Assembly: GCA_937902305.1 (NCBI GenBank)
Contig: CALDHV010000166.1
Span: 1 to 6,180 of the forward strand
Direction of reading: 5' to 3'
DNA length: 6,180 nucleotides
Source: an uncultured Clostridia bacterium
GTDB taxonomy: Bacteria; Bacillota; Clostridia; Oscillospirales; Acutalibacteraceae
In this document: in pieces, positions 1 to 5,948 of the stretch
Layout: each line of letters starts with the position of its first letter
How positions within the stretch are numbered: position 1 is the stretch's first letter
Made by a program: the position numbers and the translations under genes
The notes under the pieces: generated by a model
What the model saw: the letters and a program-made list of their open reading frames with translations, nothing else
Databases searched by the model: none
What the model was told of the DNA's origin: nothing

Positions 1-397
1 GGAGGGGATGAAGGATCTCTCGGCGATCCGTCCGTGGCATCTCCGGGTGGAAACGGCACAGCAGATCTTTGAGGGCGAGTACATCTTCGGCGCGATCAGC
101 AATTCGACCTCGGTGGGCGGGATACTGACGCTCGACCCCGATACGGTGGATATGAACGACGGGTTATTCGAGCTGCTGCTGATCCGCAAGCCCGCCAATC
201 CGCTGGAGCTGAGCGAGTGCATCCGCGCCCTGCTGGAGCAGGATTATGACAGTCCGATGCTGACCTTCCACAGCGCCGATCGCCTGACCGTCACCGCCGA
301 CCCGACGATGGACTGGACGCTGGACGGCGAGCACGAGCCGGGACACGAGCAGATCACCGTGCAGAATATCCACAACGCCATCCGCTTGGTGAAATAG
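1..397 (+). CDS. Diacylglycerol kinase family lipid kinase (YegS/DgkB-like), C-terminal part; 5' end outside window
   Basis: The reading frame is open from the window edge (codons begin at base 2) to TAG at 395-397. The ATG at 8-10 is therefore probably an internal Met, and about 130 residues remain of a protein usually near 300 residues. The visible part matches the C-terminal beta-rich domain of the bacterial DgkB/YegS family. It has an E-G-E-Y-I-F-G stretch followed by N-S-T-S-V-G-G, the N-D-G-L-F-E motif around a catalytic-domain strand, and a late L-D-G-E motif, which in DgkB forms part of the metal/active-site structure. The N-terminal nucleotide-binding half (G-G-D-G-T type motif) is not in the window, so activity cannot be judged. 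Family members phosphorylate diacylglycerol (or related lipids) at the cytoplasmic face of the membrane and recycle lipid made during envelope polymer synthesis. A strong hairpin terminator follows 17 bp after the stop, so this is the last gene of its unit. Confidence 0.85.
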   Translation, partial: EGMKDLSAIRPWHLRVETAQQIFEGEYIFGAISNSTSVGGILTLDPDTVDMNDGLFELLLIRKPANPLELSECIRALLEQDYDSPMLTFHSADRLTVTADPTMDWTLDGEHEPGHEQITVQNIHNAIRLVK

Positions 398-414
398 CAC
401 CCCGAAGCATACAC

Positions 415-460
415 AAGGGGCTGTTAAAAGTCAAATGACTTTTAACAGCCCCTTTTCTGT
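415..460 (+). terminator. Rho-independent terminator after the lipid kinase gene
   Basis: A perfect inverted repeat pairs 415-432 with 437-454 (18 bp, A-A-G-G-G-G-C-T-G-T at the base) around an AAAT tetraloop. It is followed by TTTTCTGTTTT (the right arm ends in TT). It has the form of a strong intrinsic terminator for plus-strand transcription. On the minus strand the tract after the stem is TTGTGT, a poor U-tract, so it is probably weaker for the convergent polysaccharide unit ending near 511. Confidence 0.88.
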
Positions 461-464
461 TTTG

Positions 465-524
465 CTATGCTTGATAACGCTTCACGATCGGCGCAGACCG
501 CTCATAGAAATCACTCGGCGACAT
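465..524 (-). other. Protein-like 19-codon frame overlapping the end of the Wzz-like gene (possible frameshifted C-terminus)
   Basis: In another frame, overlapping the last codons of the Wzz-like gene, codons run from ATG (522-524) to TAG (465-467) and encode MSPSDFYERSAPIVKRYQA. There is no ribosome binding site in front of the ATG, so an independent peptide is unlikely. The tail continues naturally from the preceding L-G-M-I-L-L-Q-N-V if two bases are missing in the G-T-C-G-C-C region. It then stops just before the terminator hairpin. This is inference; it may also be chance. Confidence 0.35.
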
Positions 525-1857
525 TCTGCAACAGGATCATACCGAGCACCGGCTTTTGCAGGGTCGCGCACAGTTCCAGCTCGCGGTACAGCTCGTCATA
601 GCGGGTCGTGCCGATCTGTGCCAGCAGAACAACCGCATCGGCATCGTCAAGCTGTTCGGCGGCGCGTGGATCGCACAGCGGGCAACCGGCAACGGTCGCC
701 GGAATACCGCCCGCCTGCAACTGCTCCGTCGCCTGCGTGACCGTCTGCTGTTCTGCCGGGAATTGACCGACCAGCACCAGCGAATGTGCCCCCGATGCCA
801 TTTTGCGTCCGATGACGCTGACCATCGTCGCCAGATACTCCGCCGGCGATGTCGCCGCAGGAGTCAGCCACCGCACAATAGCGGCATCCAGCGGATTGCG
901 CGGCAATACCGGCTCTCCGACCACGCCAAGCGTGACCAGTCCGAACCGCTCCTCCGCGTCCGCCACGGATTTGAGCCGCCGATCCAGCAGATAACCGATC
1001 AGATACAGCCCCATCATCATCACAAAGCCGACGACCGCGCCGACGACCAGATATTTCACGCTGAACGATGCCTTGGCAACGGCGACTGCCGTTCCGTTCT
1101 CCAGCGCATCCGCCGCCGCCAGCTCCTCGGCAGTCAATGCCTCGGTCGCCGTTTTCAGGCTGGTGCGCATCGTGTTGCAGGCGTTGACATTGGCTTGCTG
1201 GGTCGTTTTGACCGACGCATCGGCGGAATAATAGAAGGTGTTGCCAGTCGTTTTGAGCGTATGATTGCCGATCGCGTCCTTGACGGTCGGCTGTAACGCC
1301 TCAACCCGCTCCATCAGCGCCTCGGCAATGACGCGGCATTTCCCCTTGGTTGGCGCAACCACCCGCAACAGCAGCAACGCGCTGTGGTCATCGTCGCCCG
1401 ATGCCGGGTCGCTCTCAACCGTAATCGTGATGAGATCGGCGATATACGCCGGGTCAAGCTCCCATTTCAGGGACTCCACGATCGCGGCATACATAGTTTC
1501 GTTGCTGATGAGCTTCGTATACAGTGACGCGTTGGCAAACGCATCCTCTCCGGTCAGAAGATAGGTAATATTTTCGGTCGGGATGGATGCCGGGTTGATC
1601 TGCATATACAGCGCATTGGTGTTGTATGCCGCCATTTTCTGATAGGTGCGGCGGTAATTGACCACATTCTGCACATTTGCTATAGAGGTGGGGGTCAGCT
1701 CCGGCGCAACATTTTCTCGCTGATCCAACAAAAACTTTACTCCCGCCAACAACACCGCCGCGATCAGTGTCACCGCCACGATACTGCGCCAACGGATCAA
1801 CCAGTGGCGCAACAGATCCTTATAATTCAGTACAATTTCATCCCGTTCCGTTTTCAT
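511..1857 (-). CDS. Wzz/CpsC-like polysaccharide chain-length protein with C-terminal kinase-like domain lacking a P-loop
   Basis: The 448-residue protein has Wzz/CpsC topology: a short cytoplasmic N-terminus, a membrane helix at about residues 24-46, a long extracytoplasmic region (about 47-265) and a second helix at about 268-290 followed by basic L-D-R-R-L-K. Such proteins set polysaccharide chain length and, in Gram-positives, activate a separate tyrosine kinase. After helix 2 there is an extra region (about 340-448) that reads like a degenerate CpsD/ParA-type fold. A strand S-L-V-L-V-G at 359-364 is followed by F-P-A-E-Q-Q-T-V where the Walker A (G-x-x-G-K-S/T) would sit, and D-A-D-A-V-V-L-L-A (405-413) and K-P-V-L-G-M-I-L (435-442) resemble the later strands. 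No lysine of a P-loop is present, so ATP binding is unlikely. The ATG at 1857 is chosen because AGAAGGA (1866-1872) lies 8 nt upstream; the in-frame GTG at 1863 would be only 2 nt from it. The gene starts 21 bp after the stop of the Wzy_C gene. The C-terminus may be frameshifted (see findings). Family assignment is from recall, without a search. Confidence 0.75.
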   Translation of the reverse strand: MKTERDEIVLNYKDLLRHWLIRWRSIVAVTLIAAVLLAGVKFLLDQRENVAPELTPTSIANVQNVVNYRRTYQKMAAYNTNALYMQINPASIPTENITYLLTGEDAFANASLYTKLISNETMYAAIVESLKWELDPAYIADLITITVESDPASGDDDHSALLLLRVVAPTKGKCRVIAEALMERVEALQPTVKDAIGNHTLKTTGNTFYYSADASVKTTQQANVNACNTMRTSLKTATEALTAEELAAADALENGTAVAVAKASFSVKYLVVGAVVGFVMMMGLYLIGYLLDRRLKSVADAEERFGLVTLGVVGEPVLPRNPLDAAIVRWLTPAATSPAEYLATMVSVIGRKMASGAHSLVLVGQFPAEQQTVTQATEQLQAGGIPATVAGCPLCDPRAAEQLDDADAVVLLAQIGTTRYDELYRELELCATLQKPVLGMILLQNVAE

Positions 1858-1865
1858 AGACACGA

Positions 1866-1872
1866 TCCTTCT
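1866..1872 (-). promoter_or_regulatory. Ribosome binding site deciding the Wzz-like start
   Basis: AGAAGGA on the minus strand lies 8 nt before the ATG at 1857 but only 2 nt before the upstream GTG at 1863, so it supports the ATG. It sits inside the 21-bp gap after the Wzy_C gene. Confidence 0.7.
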
Positions 1873-1878
1873 TTCTGT

Positions 1879-3333
1879 TTATACTCGTTTCTGCGAATCT
1901 TGATTTGACATACGGCGGGCGATCCATCCGGCAATCAGCCAGAACAGTAACCCGGTCAGTCGGAAATCCACCAACAGCCCGTTTTCCAACAGATTGTATC
2001 CCATCAAGCCAAGCAGAGCACTCATCGCCGCGGCGATCTCGTTGCCGTCCTCTGCCGGAGTACGCAATACGCCGGCACACTGGACGATCCCTTTACACAG
2101 CACCATCATAATTGCCGTAGTCACCATCAGGAATACGATACCGCCGCTCACGACCAGTACCTGCACATATCCGTTATGAATGTATATTCCCTCTGCACCA
2201 TCCCCGACATCAAGCGCCGTCGCATAGCGCTCGGAGATCTTGCCCTGCCCGATCCCGGTCACAGGCTGTTTTGCCCACAGGCGCAACAGCGCGTTGTATT
2301 CCAGCAAGCGGGAATACACGGTGCGATCGACCGTCAGACCGTCGGTTGCTTTTTCTTCGGAAGCCTCCGACAGCGACTTGCTTTCCAGTGCGTCCTTAAG
2401 CGGGACAGCGGACTGTTCCCCGTTTTTGTTGACCAAATGGAAAATGTCAATGGTTTCTCCGACCCGCTCTTGCGTCGATTGATCCGGGATCATCACCGTC
2501 ACGGTATGTGCCATCAACAGACCGCCGGCAAACATACATCCGATCACCAGTGCGACGGCAAGAGTACCTGCCGCCAGCCGAAGAAGAACATGGCGGTCGC
2601 GACGACGGGCAAAGAAGCAAAAGAAAGCCAGTCCCGTCGCGGAGATCATCGCTGAGAAGAAGCCGGTGCGACTGCGAGAGCAGAACAGCATTCCCACAAA
2701 AAACAACCAGGCGAGCGCGGTCAACACCGTCAGCACCTTGCGGCGGCGACCGAAGTGCACCAGCAGGCAATTGGCCGCCAACATCGCGCACATATTGATC
2801 CCGCCGAGGGTGTTGGTGTGGTTGGCGACACCGCACAGCGCAAGCTTTTCCGCGCTGATGCCGTATTCACAGCCCAGCCGGACGGCATAATCCCCTGCGG
2901 CAACTGTCCAAAGGCTGATCGCGTCAAACACCGCGACGCCGATACACAGCCACGCCAGCAAAGCATAAAAATGATCCTTACTGCCGCCGAAAACGACGAC
3001 CAGCATCAGATAATCCACGATCAGGGAGTAAAGCGACACCCAGTCAAAGCCGCGCACGAAAAGCAAAACCGTCTCCACCGCCAGCATAAAGAGCAGTAGC
3101 CATTCCTCCATGCCGGCATTGGCGCGCAAGCATCGGTCACGCACGACATACACCGAGATGGCGACGAGCCATATCGCGGCAGGAAACAGCAAGGAATACA
3201 AATCGTTATTTGCGCCGAGATAGCTGGATGTGACCAGCGAAAACGCAATCAGTAACGCCGTCAGCAGTTGTCCGTCAAAAAGAAAACGCAAAACAATCCG
3301 GCATTTTTCTTTTGTTTTTTTGCCAAATGCCAT
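1879..3333 (-). CDS. O-antigen ligase/polymerase-like membrane protein (Wzy_C family)
   Basis: The 484-residue protein is strongly hydrophobic, with roughly ten to twelve membrane segments (for example about 22-40, 47-64, 79-94, 100-115, 122-143, 178-194, 200-217, 226-242, 251-273, 394-413, 435-450, 458-472). Motifs typical of the Wzy_C (O-antigen ligase/polymerase) superfamily are visible. They are N-H-T-N-T-L-G-G at 171-178, C-S-R-S-R-T-G at 218-224 at the end of a helix, a large extracytoplasmic loop (about 275-394) with R-L-W-A-K-Q-P-V-T-G-I-G-Q-G at 351-364, and H386-N387 in I-H-N-G-Y. Family members polymerise or ligate undecaprenyl-linked oligosaccharides on the outer membrane face using a large loop with conserved Arg and His. 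Pairing with a Wzz-like gene favours a polymerase (Wzy) role. The ATG at 3333 is preferred because AAGGA (3341-3345) is 7 nt upstream. In-frame TTG codons at 3348 and 3363 are alternatives that add 5 or 10 residues. A strong promoter lies 76 bp upstream. The substrate cannot be told. Confidence 0.8.
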   Translation of the reverse strand: MAFGKKTKEKCRIVLRFLFDGQLLTALLIAFSLVTSSYLGANNDLYSLLFPAAIWLVAISVYVVRDRCLRANAGMEEWLLLFMLAVETVLLFVRGFDWVSLYSLIVDYLMLVVVFGGSKDHFYALLAWLCIGVAVFDAISLWTVAAGDYAVRLGCEYGISAEKLALCGVANHTNTLGGINMCAMLAANCLLVHFGRRRKVLTVLTALAWLFFVGMLFCSRSRTGFFSAMISATGLAFFCFFARRRDRHVLLRLAAGTLAVALVIGCMFAGGLLMAHTVTVMIPDQSTQERVGETIDIFHLVNKNGEQSAVPLKDALESKSLSEASEEKATDGLTVDRTVYSRLLEYNALLRLWAKQPVTGIGQGKISERYATALDVGDGAEGIYIHNGYVQVLVVSGGIVFLMVTTAIMMVLCKGIVQCAGVLRTPAEDGNEIAAAMSALLGLMGYNLLENGLLVDFRLTGLLFWLIAGWIARRMSNQDSQKRV

Positions 3334-3340
3334 ATTATCA

Positions 3341-3345
3341 TCCTT
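3341..3345 (-). promoter_or_regulatory. Ribosome binding site deciding the Wzy_C start
   Basis: AAGGA lies 7 nt before the ATG at 3333. A second AAAGGA (3354-3359) is 5 nt before an in-frame TTG at 3348, so a minor longer form with five extra residues is conceivable. Confidence 0.6.
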
Positions 3346-3408
3346 CAAATTATTCCTTTTCAAGCTATCATAAAATCATATAGCCGCATATTACTATAAT
3401 TCATCATC

Positions 3409-3437
3409 AATATAGCACATTCCGTCATCCATGTCAA
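3409..3437 (-). promoter_or_regulatory. Sigma-A-type promoter for the polysaccharide unit
   Basis: On the minus strand TTGACA (3432-3437, perfect -35) is followed by a 17-bp spacer and TATATT (3409-3414, 5 of 6 to TATAAT). TG plus one base precedes the -10 (extended -10). The expected transcription start is near 3402, giving a leader of about 69 nt before the ATG at 3333. Confidence 0.75.
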
Positions 3438-3495
3438 GTCCGATAATAGATATTAGGAAAGGATGCCGATCGACTTTTGCGCATCGGAAAAGCGC

Positions 3496-3524
3496 TTGAC
3501 AGAGGGATTTTTTCGCGGTAAACT
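3496..3524 (+). promoter_or_regulatory. Sigma-A-type promoter for the aquaporin gene
   Basis: TTGACA (3496-3501, perfect -35), a 17-bp spacer and TAAACT (3519-3524, 4 of 6) fit a sigma-A promoter, with a start expected near 3531 and a leader of about 35 nt. It diverges from the polysaccharide promoter, and 58 bp separate the two -35 boxes. A weak dyad (GATGC at 3462-3466, GCATC at 3481-3485) lies between them and could be an operator, but is too short to assert. Confidence 0.65.
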
Positions 3525-3552
3525 GAATATAGGTTCATTGACTGAATTTATG

Positions 3553-3557
3553 GGAGG
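3553..3557 (+). promoter_or_regulatory. Strong ribosome binding site of the aquaporin gene
   Basis: GGAGG within TGGGAGGT lies 8 nt before the ATG at 3566 and fixes the start. Confidence 0.8.
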
Positions 3558-3565
3558 TATGTAGT

Positions 3566-4258
3566 ATGAAAAAATGGTTTGCAGAGTTCATCGGCACCGC
3601 AACACTGGTCACGGTAGGTTGCGGCACGGCGATGCTGGTCGGCTGTGACGCCGCCACGGGTTGCGGCTATGCGCTGACCGCACTGGCGTTCGGCTTGGCG
3701 ATCGTTGCCATGGCGTATTCCATCGGCAATATCTCCGGCTGTCACATCAATCCGGCGGTATCGCTGGCAATGCTCATCCGCGGCAATCTGACCTTCGGCG
3801 GCTTCGTGTCGTATCTGACCGCACAGCTTTGCGGCGCGTTTGCGGGCGCGGGGTTGCTGGCGGCGATCTTCTCGCTCGGCGGCGTGGAAGATAAAACCGG
3901 CGGCTTCGGCTCCAACGGGCTGGCAGGTGTCGGCGGCAGTGCCGTCGCCGGACTGCTGGTCGAGGTCGTGCTGACCTTCATTTTTGTCATCGCCATCCTC
4001 GGCGTGACGTCGAAAAAAGCCAATCACGGCTCCTTCGGCGGGCTGGTGATCGCGCTGACGCTGACGCTGGTGCACATTCTCGGCATCGGGCTGACCGGCA
4101 CCTCGGTCAACCCCGCCCGCAGCATCGGGCCGGCGCTGGTCGCTTTGATCGGCGGCAACGGCGCACCGATCGCCGATGTGTGGGTCTTCATCGTCGGGCC
4201 GCTGGTCGGCGCGGCGCTGGCGGCGCTGATCTACAAGGCGCTGGAAAATGACGACTGA
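3566..4258 (+). CDS. aqpZ: Aquaporin Z-like water channel (MIP family)
   Basis: The 230-residue protein has the full MIP fold: six membrane helices (about 4-26, 35-56, 79-101, 124-146, 157-177, 204-225) and two half-helices with canonical NPA boxes. The first is H-I-N-P-A-V (NPA 62-64) and the second T-S-V-N-P-A-R-S (NPA 182-184). The aromatic/arginine selectivity filter can be placed by alignment to E. coli AqpZ from memory: Phe42, His170, Thr179, Arg185, equivalent to F43/H174/T183/R189. This is the narrow, water-selective set. Ser rather than Asp after the second NPAR also argues against a glycerol facilitator. Length matches AqpZ (about 231). The N-terminus M-K-K-W-F-A-E-F-I-G-T is typical. 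The channel acts in the cytoplasmic membrane and lets water pass during osmotic change. It is a single-gene unit with its own promoter, ribosome binding site and terminator. The name aqpZ is by similarity. Confidence 0.95.
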   Translation: MKKWFAEFIGTATLVTVGCGTAMLVGCDAATGCGYALTALAFGLAIVAMAYSIGNISGCHINPAVSLAMLIRGNLTFGGFVSYLTAQLCGAFAGAGLLAAIFSLGGVEDKTGGFGSNGLAGVGGSAVAGLLVEVVLTFIFVIAILGVTSKKANHGSFGGLVIALTLTLVHILGIGLTGTSVNPARSIGPALVALIGGNGAPIADVWVFIVGPLVGAALAALIYKALENDD

Positions 4259-4274
4259 GTTTAGGCAAAAAGCA

Positions 4275-4306
4275 AAGGGCTGTCGCAGATCGCGACAGCC
4301 CTTTTG
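4275..4306. terminator. Bidirectional intrinsic terminator between aquaporin and lipoprotein genes
   Basis: AAAGGGCTGTCGC and its exact reverse complement form a 13-bp stem with a five-base loop (AGATC), beginning about 16 bp after the aquaporin stop. On the plus strand the stem runs into TTTT. On the minus strand the same stem is followed by GCTTTTTG, so it can also end transcription from the convergent lipoprotein gene, which has no other U-tract hairpin after its stop. Exact ends may be off by a base. Confidence 0.85.
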
Positions 4307-4307
4307 A

Positions 4308-4328
4308 ATTAGACATTAGACGTTAGAT
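4308..4328 (+). repeat. Three-copy heptamer tandem repeat
   Basis: Units ATTAGAC, ATTAGAC and GTTAGAT follow one another directly after the terminator; a further GATAAGG may be a decayed copy. The stretch is non-coding. Confidence 0.6.
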
Positions 4329-4385
4329 GATAAGGGTTTCGGTTTCAGCGTAGCCGGGGGTTTGCGCGTATGTCGGAACCGTGCC

Positions 4386-4415
4386 GTAGGGTGCGGCGTC
4401 CCCGACGCACCGCAC
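4386..4415 (+). repeat. REP-like palindromic hairpin with leading GTAG
   Basis: GTAG (4386-4389) precedes an imperfect GC-rich hairpin. GTGCGG+CGTC (4391-4400) pairs with GACG (4404-4407) and CCGCAC (4410-4415), with a CCC loop and a two-base CA bulge. A GTAG tetranucleotide at the foot of a bulged GC-rich stem is the pattern described for REP elements mobilised by RAYT transposases. No transposase is in the window, and copy number cannot be seen here, so the identity is tentative. Confidence 0.4.
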
Positions 4416-4445
4416 AGGCGCAAGCCTGCGAAAGCCTCCCTTTCG
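4415..4445. repeat. Two further adjacent hairpins between convergent genes
   Basis: CAGGC-GCAA-GCCTG (4415-4428) is a 5-bp stem with a GNRA tetraloop. CGAAAG-CCTCC-CTTTCG (4429-4434 with 4440-4445) is a 6-bp stem. Together with the REP-like hairpin they fill 4391-4445 up to the end of the lipoprotein gene. They lack a U-tract. They may be part of a dispersed intergenic repeat rather than terminators. Confidence 0.45.
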
Positions 4446-4450
4446 TCGTT

Positions 4451-5941
4451 TTATTTCGGCTCCGGCGGGGTGTCGGTGCCCTGCGGCGGCTGTTGACCGT
4501 CGCCTCTGCCGCCCATGCCCAGCAACGCCATCACATCGTCCCGCGTGGCATCGTCGCCCAGCGCGGCGACCTTTTCCTTAAACTCCCGAAGGTCGAAATC
4601 CCCCGCGTCCATACCGGGGTCGCGTCCGCCCTGCGGCGGCTGTTGTCCCGGTTGCCCGTTTTGTTTGCCGCCGACCGCGTTGCCGACATTGCCGACCTGC
4701 AAGGTCTGCTGTTCGCCGTCCACCGTGACCGTGCCGGAACGGTAGAAGATGCCCTTATCGGAATCCAGTGCGCTGTCCGGCGGGGTGATGCCGTTGACGG
4801 CAACATCGGCGCCGTCGATCACGATATAGCCGTTGGAGTCGATGCCGTCGCCCTCGGGGCCCTGCCCGGCGGTAATGGTGAGCTTGCCGGCGGTCAGCCG
4901 CAAGACCGCCACATTGTCCTCATTGACATTGATGCCGTCATTTTGCGCATTGATCGTCACATTGCCGCCGACGGTGAGGTGCAATTCGGTGTCCAGCCCC
5001 TCAAATCCGGCATTGATCGTCAGCGTGCCGGTGTTTTTTTCTTCCCCGACAATATTCATCGTCATGCAGGAATAGAACGCACCGTCGTACTTGCGGAGCT
5101 TTTTCTGCGTTTTGACCGCATCGTCGGAGTTTTCGTCCTTATATTTGGTCTTCAGCATACGGAAGATGTTGTTGCCGGTGACGGTATTGGTACTGCCGTC
5201 GGCGATAATGACCGTCGCCCCGGCGTCGGCAGTTTCGACCTGCTCGGAGTAGGTGTCGCGCTCCCTCCAGCCGTTGTCACATTCGTAGACGCTCTTAAAG
5301 AGGATGCCGGGCGCGACATCGCAGGTCACGGTCACGCCGTCCAGCACGAGGGTGACGCGGGCGTTTTCATCGGCAAAAACCGTGTCCGTGTCGCCCAGCT
5401 CAACGCGTATCTGCCCGTGCCAACTGCCCCGCAGGATATATGTTCCCGCCTTTTGGATGTGCAAAACCGGGTTTTCGGCGGCCTGCTCATCGGTGTGCAT
5501 CATAGCGGTCGCCATACCGTCGCCGTACTTCGGGAGCGTGGCGAAAATGTAGTCATCGTGCTCGCCGTCGCGGTAGTAGTACGCCCATTCCTGCTCGCCG
5601 TCGTAGTCGATGAGCTTAAACTCATCTTCGTCAAGCTGTGGGAAGTAGAACTGATCCCGGTCGATATACGCTGCCGCATCGGTTTCCGGCTTTTCGCCGG
5701 TATGGTACTCCGCGGGAGCGTTATCCGTTTCGGTGTGGGATACGCTCGGGTCACAATGCCAGGTATAGTCGAAAACCTCGACCGCCGTGCCGTCGATGGT
5801 GGCGGTATGGTCAGACAGTACGATGACCGATGCGTCCGGATAGGTTGCCCGGGTGTCGTTTTGCGCGCCGCAGGAGCATAGCCCGACCGCGCACAGAAGC
5901 GCCGACAATAGTGCCGCCGCCGCTTTGATCGTGTGTTTCAT
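4451..5941 (-). CDS. Secreted lipoprotein with beta-helix carbohydrate-binding domain (DUF4353/Cthe_2159-like)
   Basis: The 496-residue protein begins with a lipoprotein signal peptide: K6 in the charged n-region, a hydrophobic core at 7-21 and lipobox L21-C22-S23-C24, so Cys24 should be lipidated and the protein held on the outer face of the membrane. An acidic region rich in D, E and Y follows (about 30-155). From about 157 to 410 there are repeating short strands ending in G-x-D/N turns (F-E-G-L-D at 313-317, N-D-G-I-N at 334-338, G-D-G-I-D at 364-368, T-L-V-L-D-G at 197-202). This fits the right-handed beta-helix of the DUF4353 family. Its studied member, Cthe_2159, binds cellulose and acidic sugars and contains calcium. 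After the helix come a Q/G/P-rich linker, a predicted charged helix (about 450-476) and a second Q-Q-P-P-Q-G segment before the end. The ATG at 5941 is used because GGAGG (5949-5953) is 7 nt upstream; the GTG at 5983 has no such site. No catalytic residues are recognised, so a binding role is inferred. Confidence 0.82.
   Translation of the reverse strand: MKHTIKAAAALLSALLCAVGLCSCGAQNDTRATYPDASVIVLSDHTATIDGTAVEVFDYTWHCDPSVSHTETDNAPAEYHTGEKPETDAAAYIDRDQFYFPQLDEDEFKLIDYDGEQEWAYYYRDGEHDDYIFATLPKYGDGMATAMMHTDEQAAENPVLHIQKAGTYILRGSWHGQIRVELGDTDTVFADENARVTLVLDGVTVTCDVAPGILFKSVYECDNGWRERDTYSEQVETADAGATVIIADGSTNTVTGNNIFRMLKTKYKDENSDDAVKTQKKLRKYDGAFYSCMTMNIVGEEKNTGTLTINAGFEGLDTELHLTVGGNVTINAQNDGINVNEDNVAVLRLTAGKLTITAGQGPEGDGIDSNGYIVIDGADVAVNGITPPDSALDSDKGIFYRSGTVTVDGEQQTLQVGNVGNAVGGKQNGQPGQQPPQGGRDPGMDAGDFDLREFKEKVAALGDDATRDDVMALLGMGGRGDGQQPPQGTDTPPEPK
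4479..4645 (-). repeat. 17-bp direct repeat encoding Q-Q-P-P-Q-G in the lipoprotein C-terminus
   Basis: CCCTGCGGCGGCTGTTG occurs at 4479-4495 and again at 4629-4645 with no mismatch, 150 bp apart and therefore in the same frame. Each copy encodes Q-Q-P-P-Q-G. The copies flank the charged helical segment, suggesting duplication of a flexible linker. Confidence 0.75.
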
Positions 5942-5948
5942 AGTGTGC

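Noticed and set aside
556..1296. Open frame of 246 codons on the plus strand opposite the Wzz-like gene
   Set aside because: Translation is dominated by R, Q and H, as expected from the complement of a GC-rich gene; there is no ribosome binding site and no recognisable family.
3548..4075. Minus-strand frame opposite the aquaporin gene
   Set aside because: The aquaporin frame is unambiguous (both NPA boxes); the antisense frame is low-complexity H/Q/R/D.
4412..4440. Resemblance of CACAGG...GCGAAAGCCTCC to part of a cyclic di-GMP riboswitch
   Set aside because: Only short pieces match. The P1 helix, the tetraloop-receptor arrangement and the downstream GGTAGC-like part are missing, and it lies at the end of, not before, the neighbouring genes.
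4370..5881. Long open frame of 503 codons on the plus strand opposite the lipoprotein gene
   Set aside because: It is antisense to a gene with a clear signal peptide, ribosome binding site and recognisable fold. Its translation is rich in R, V, G and D without domain character, and no ribosome binding site precedes it. GC-rich third positions create such mirror frames.
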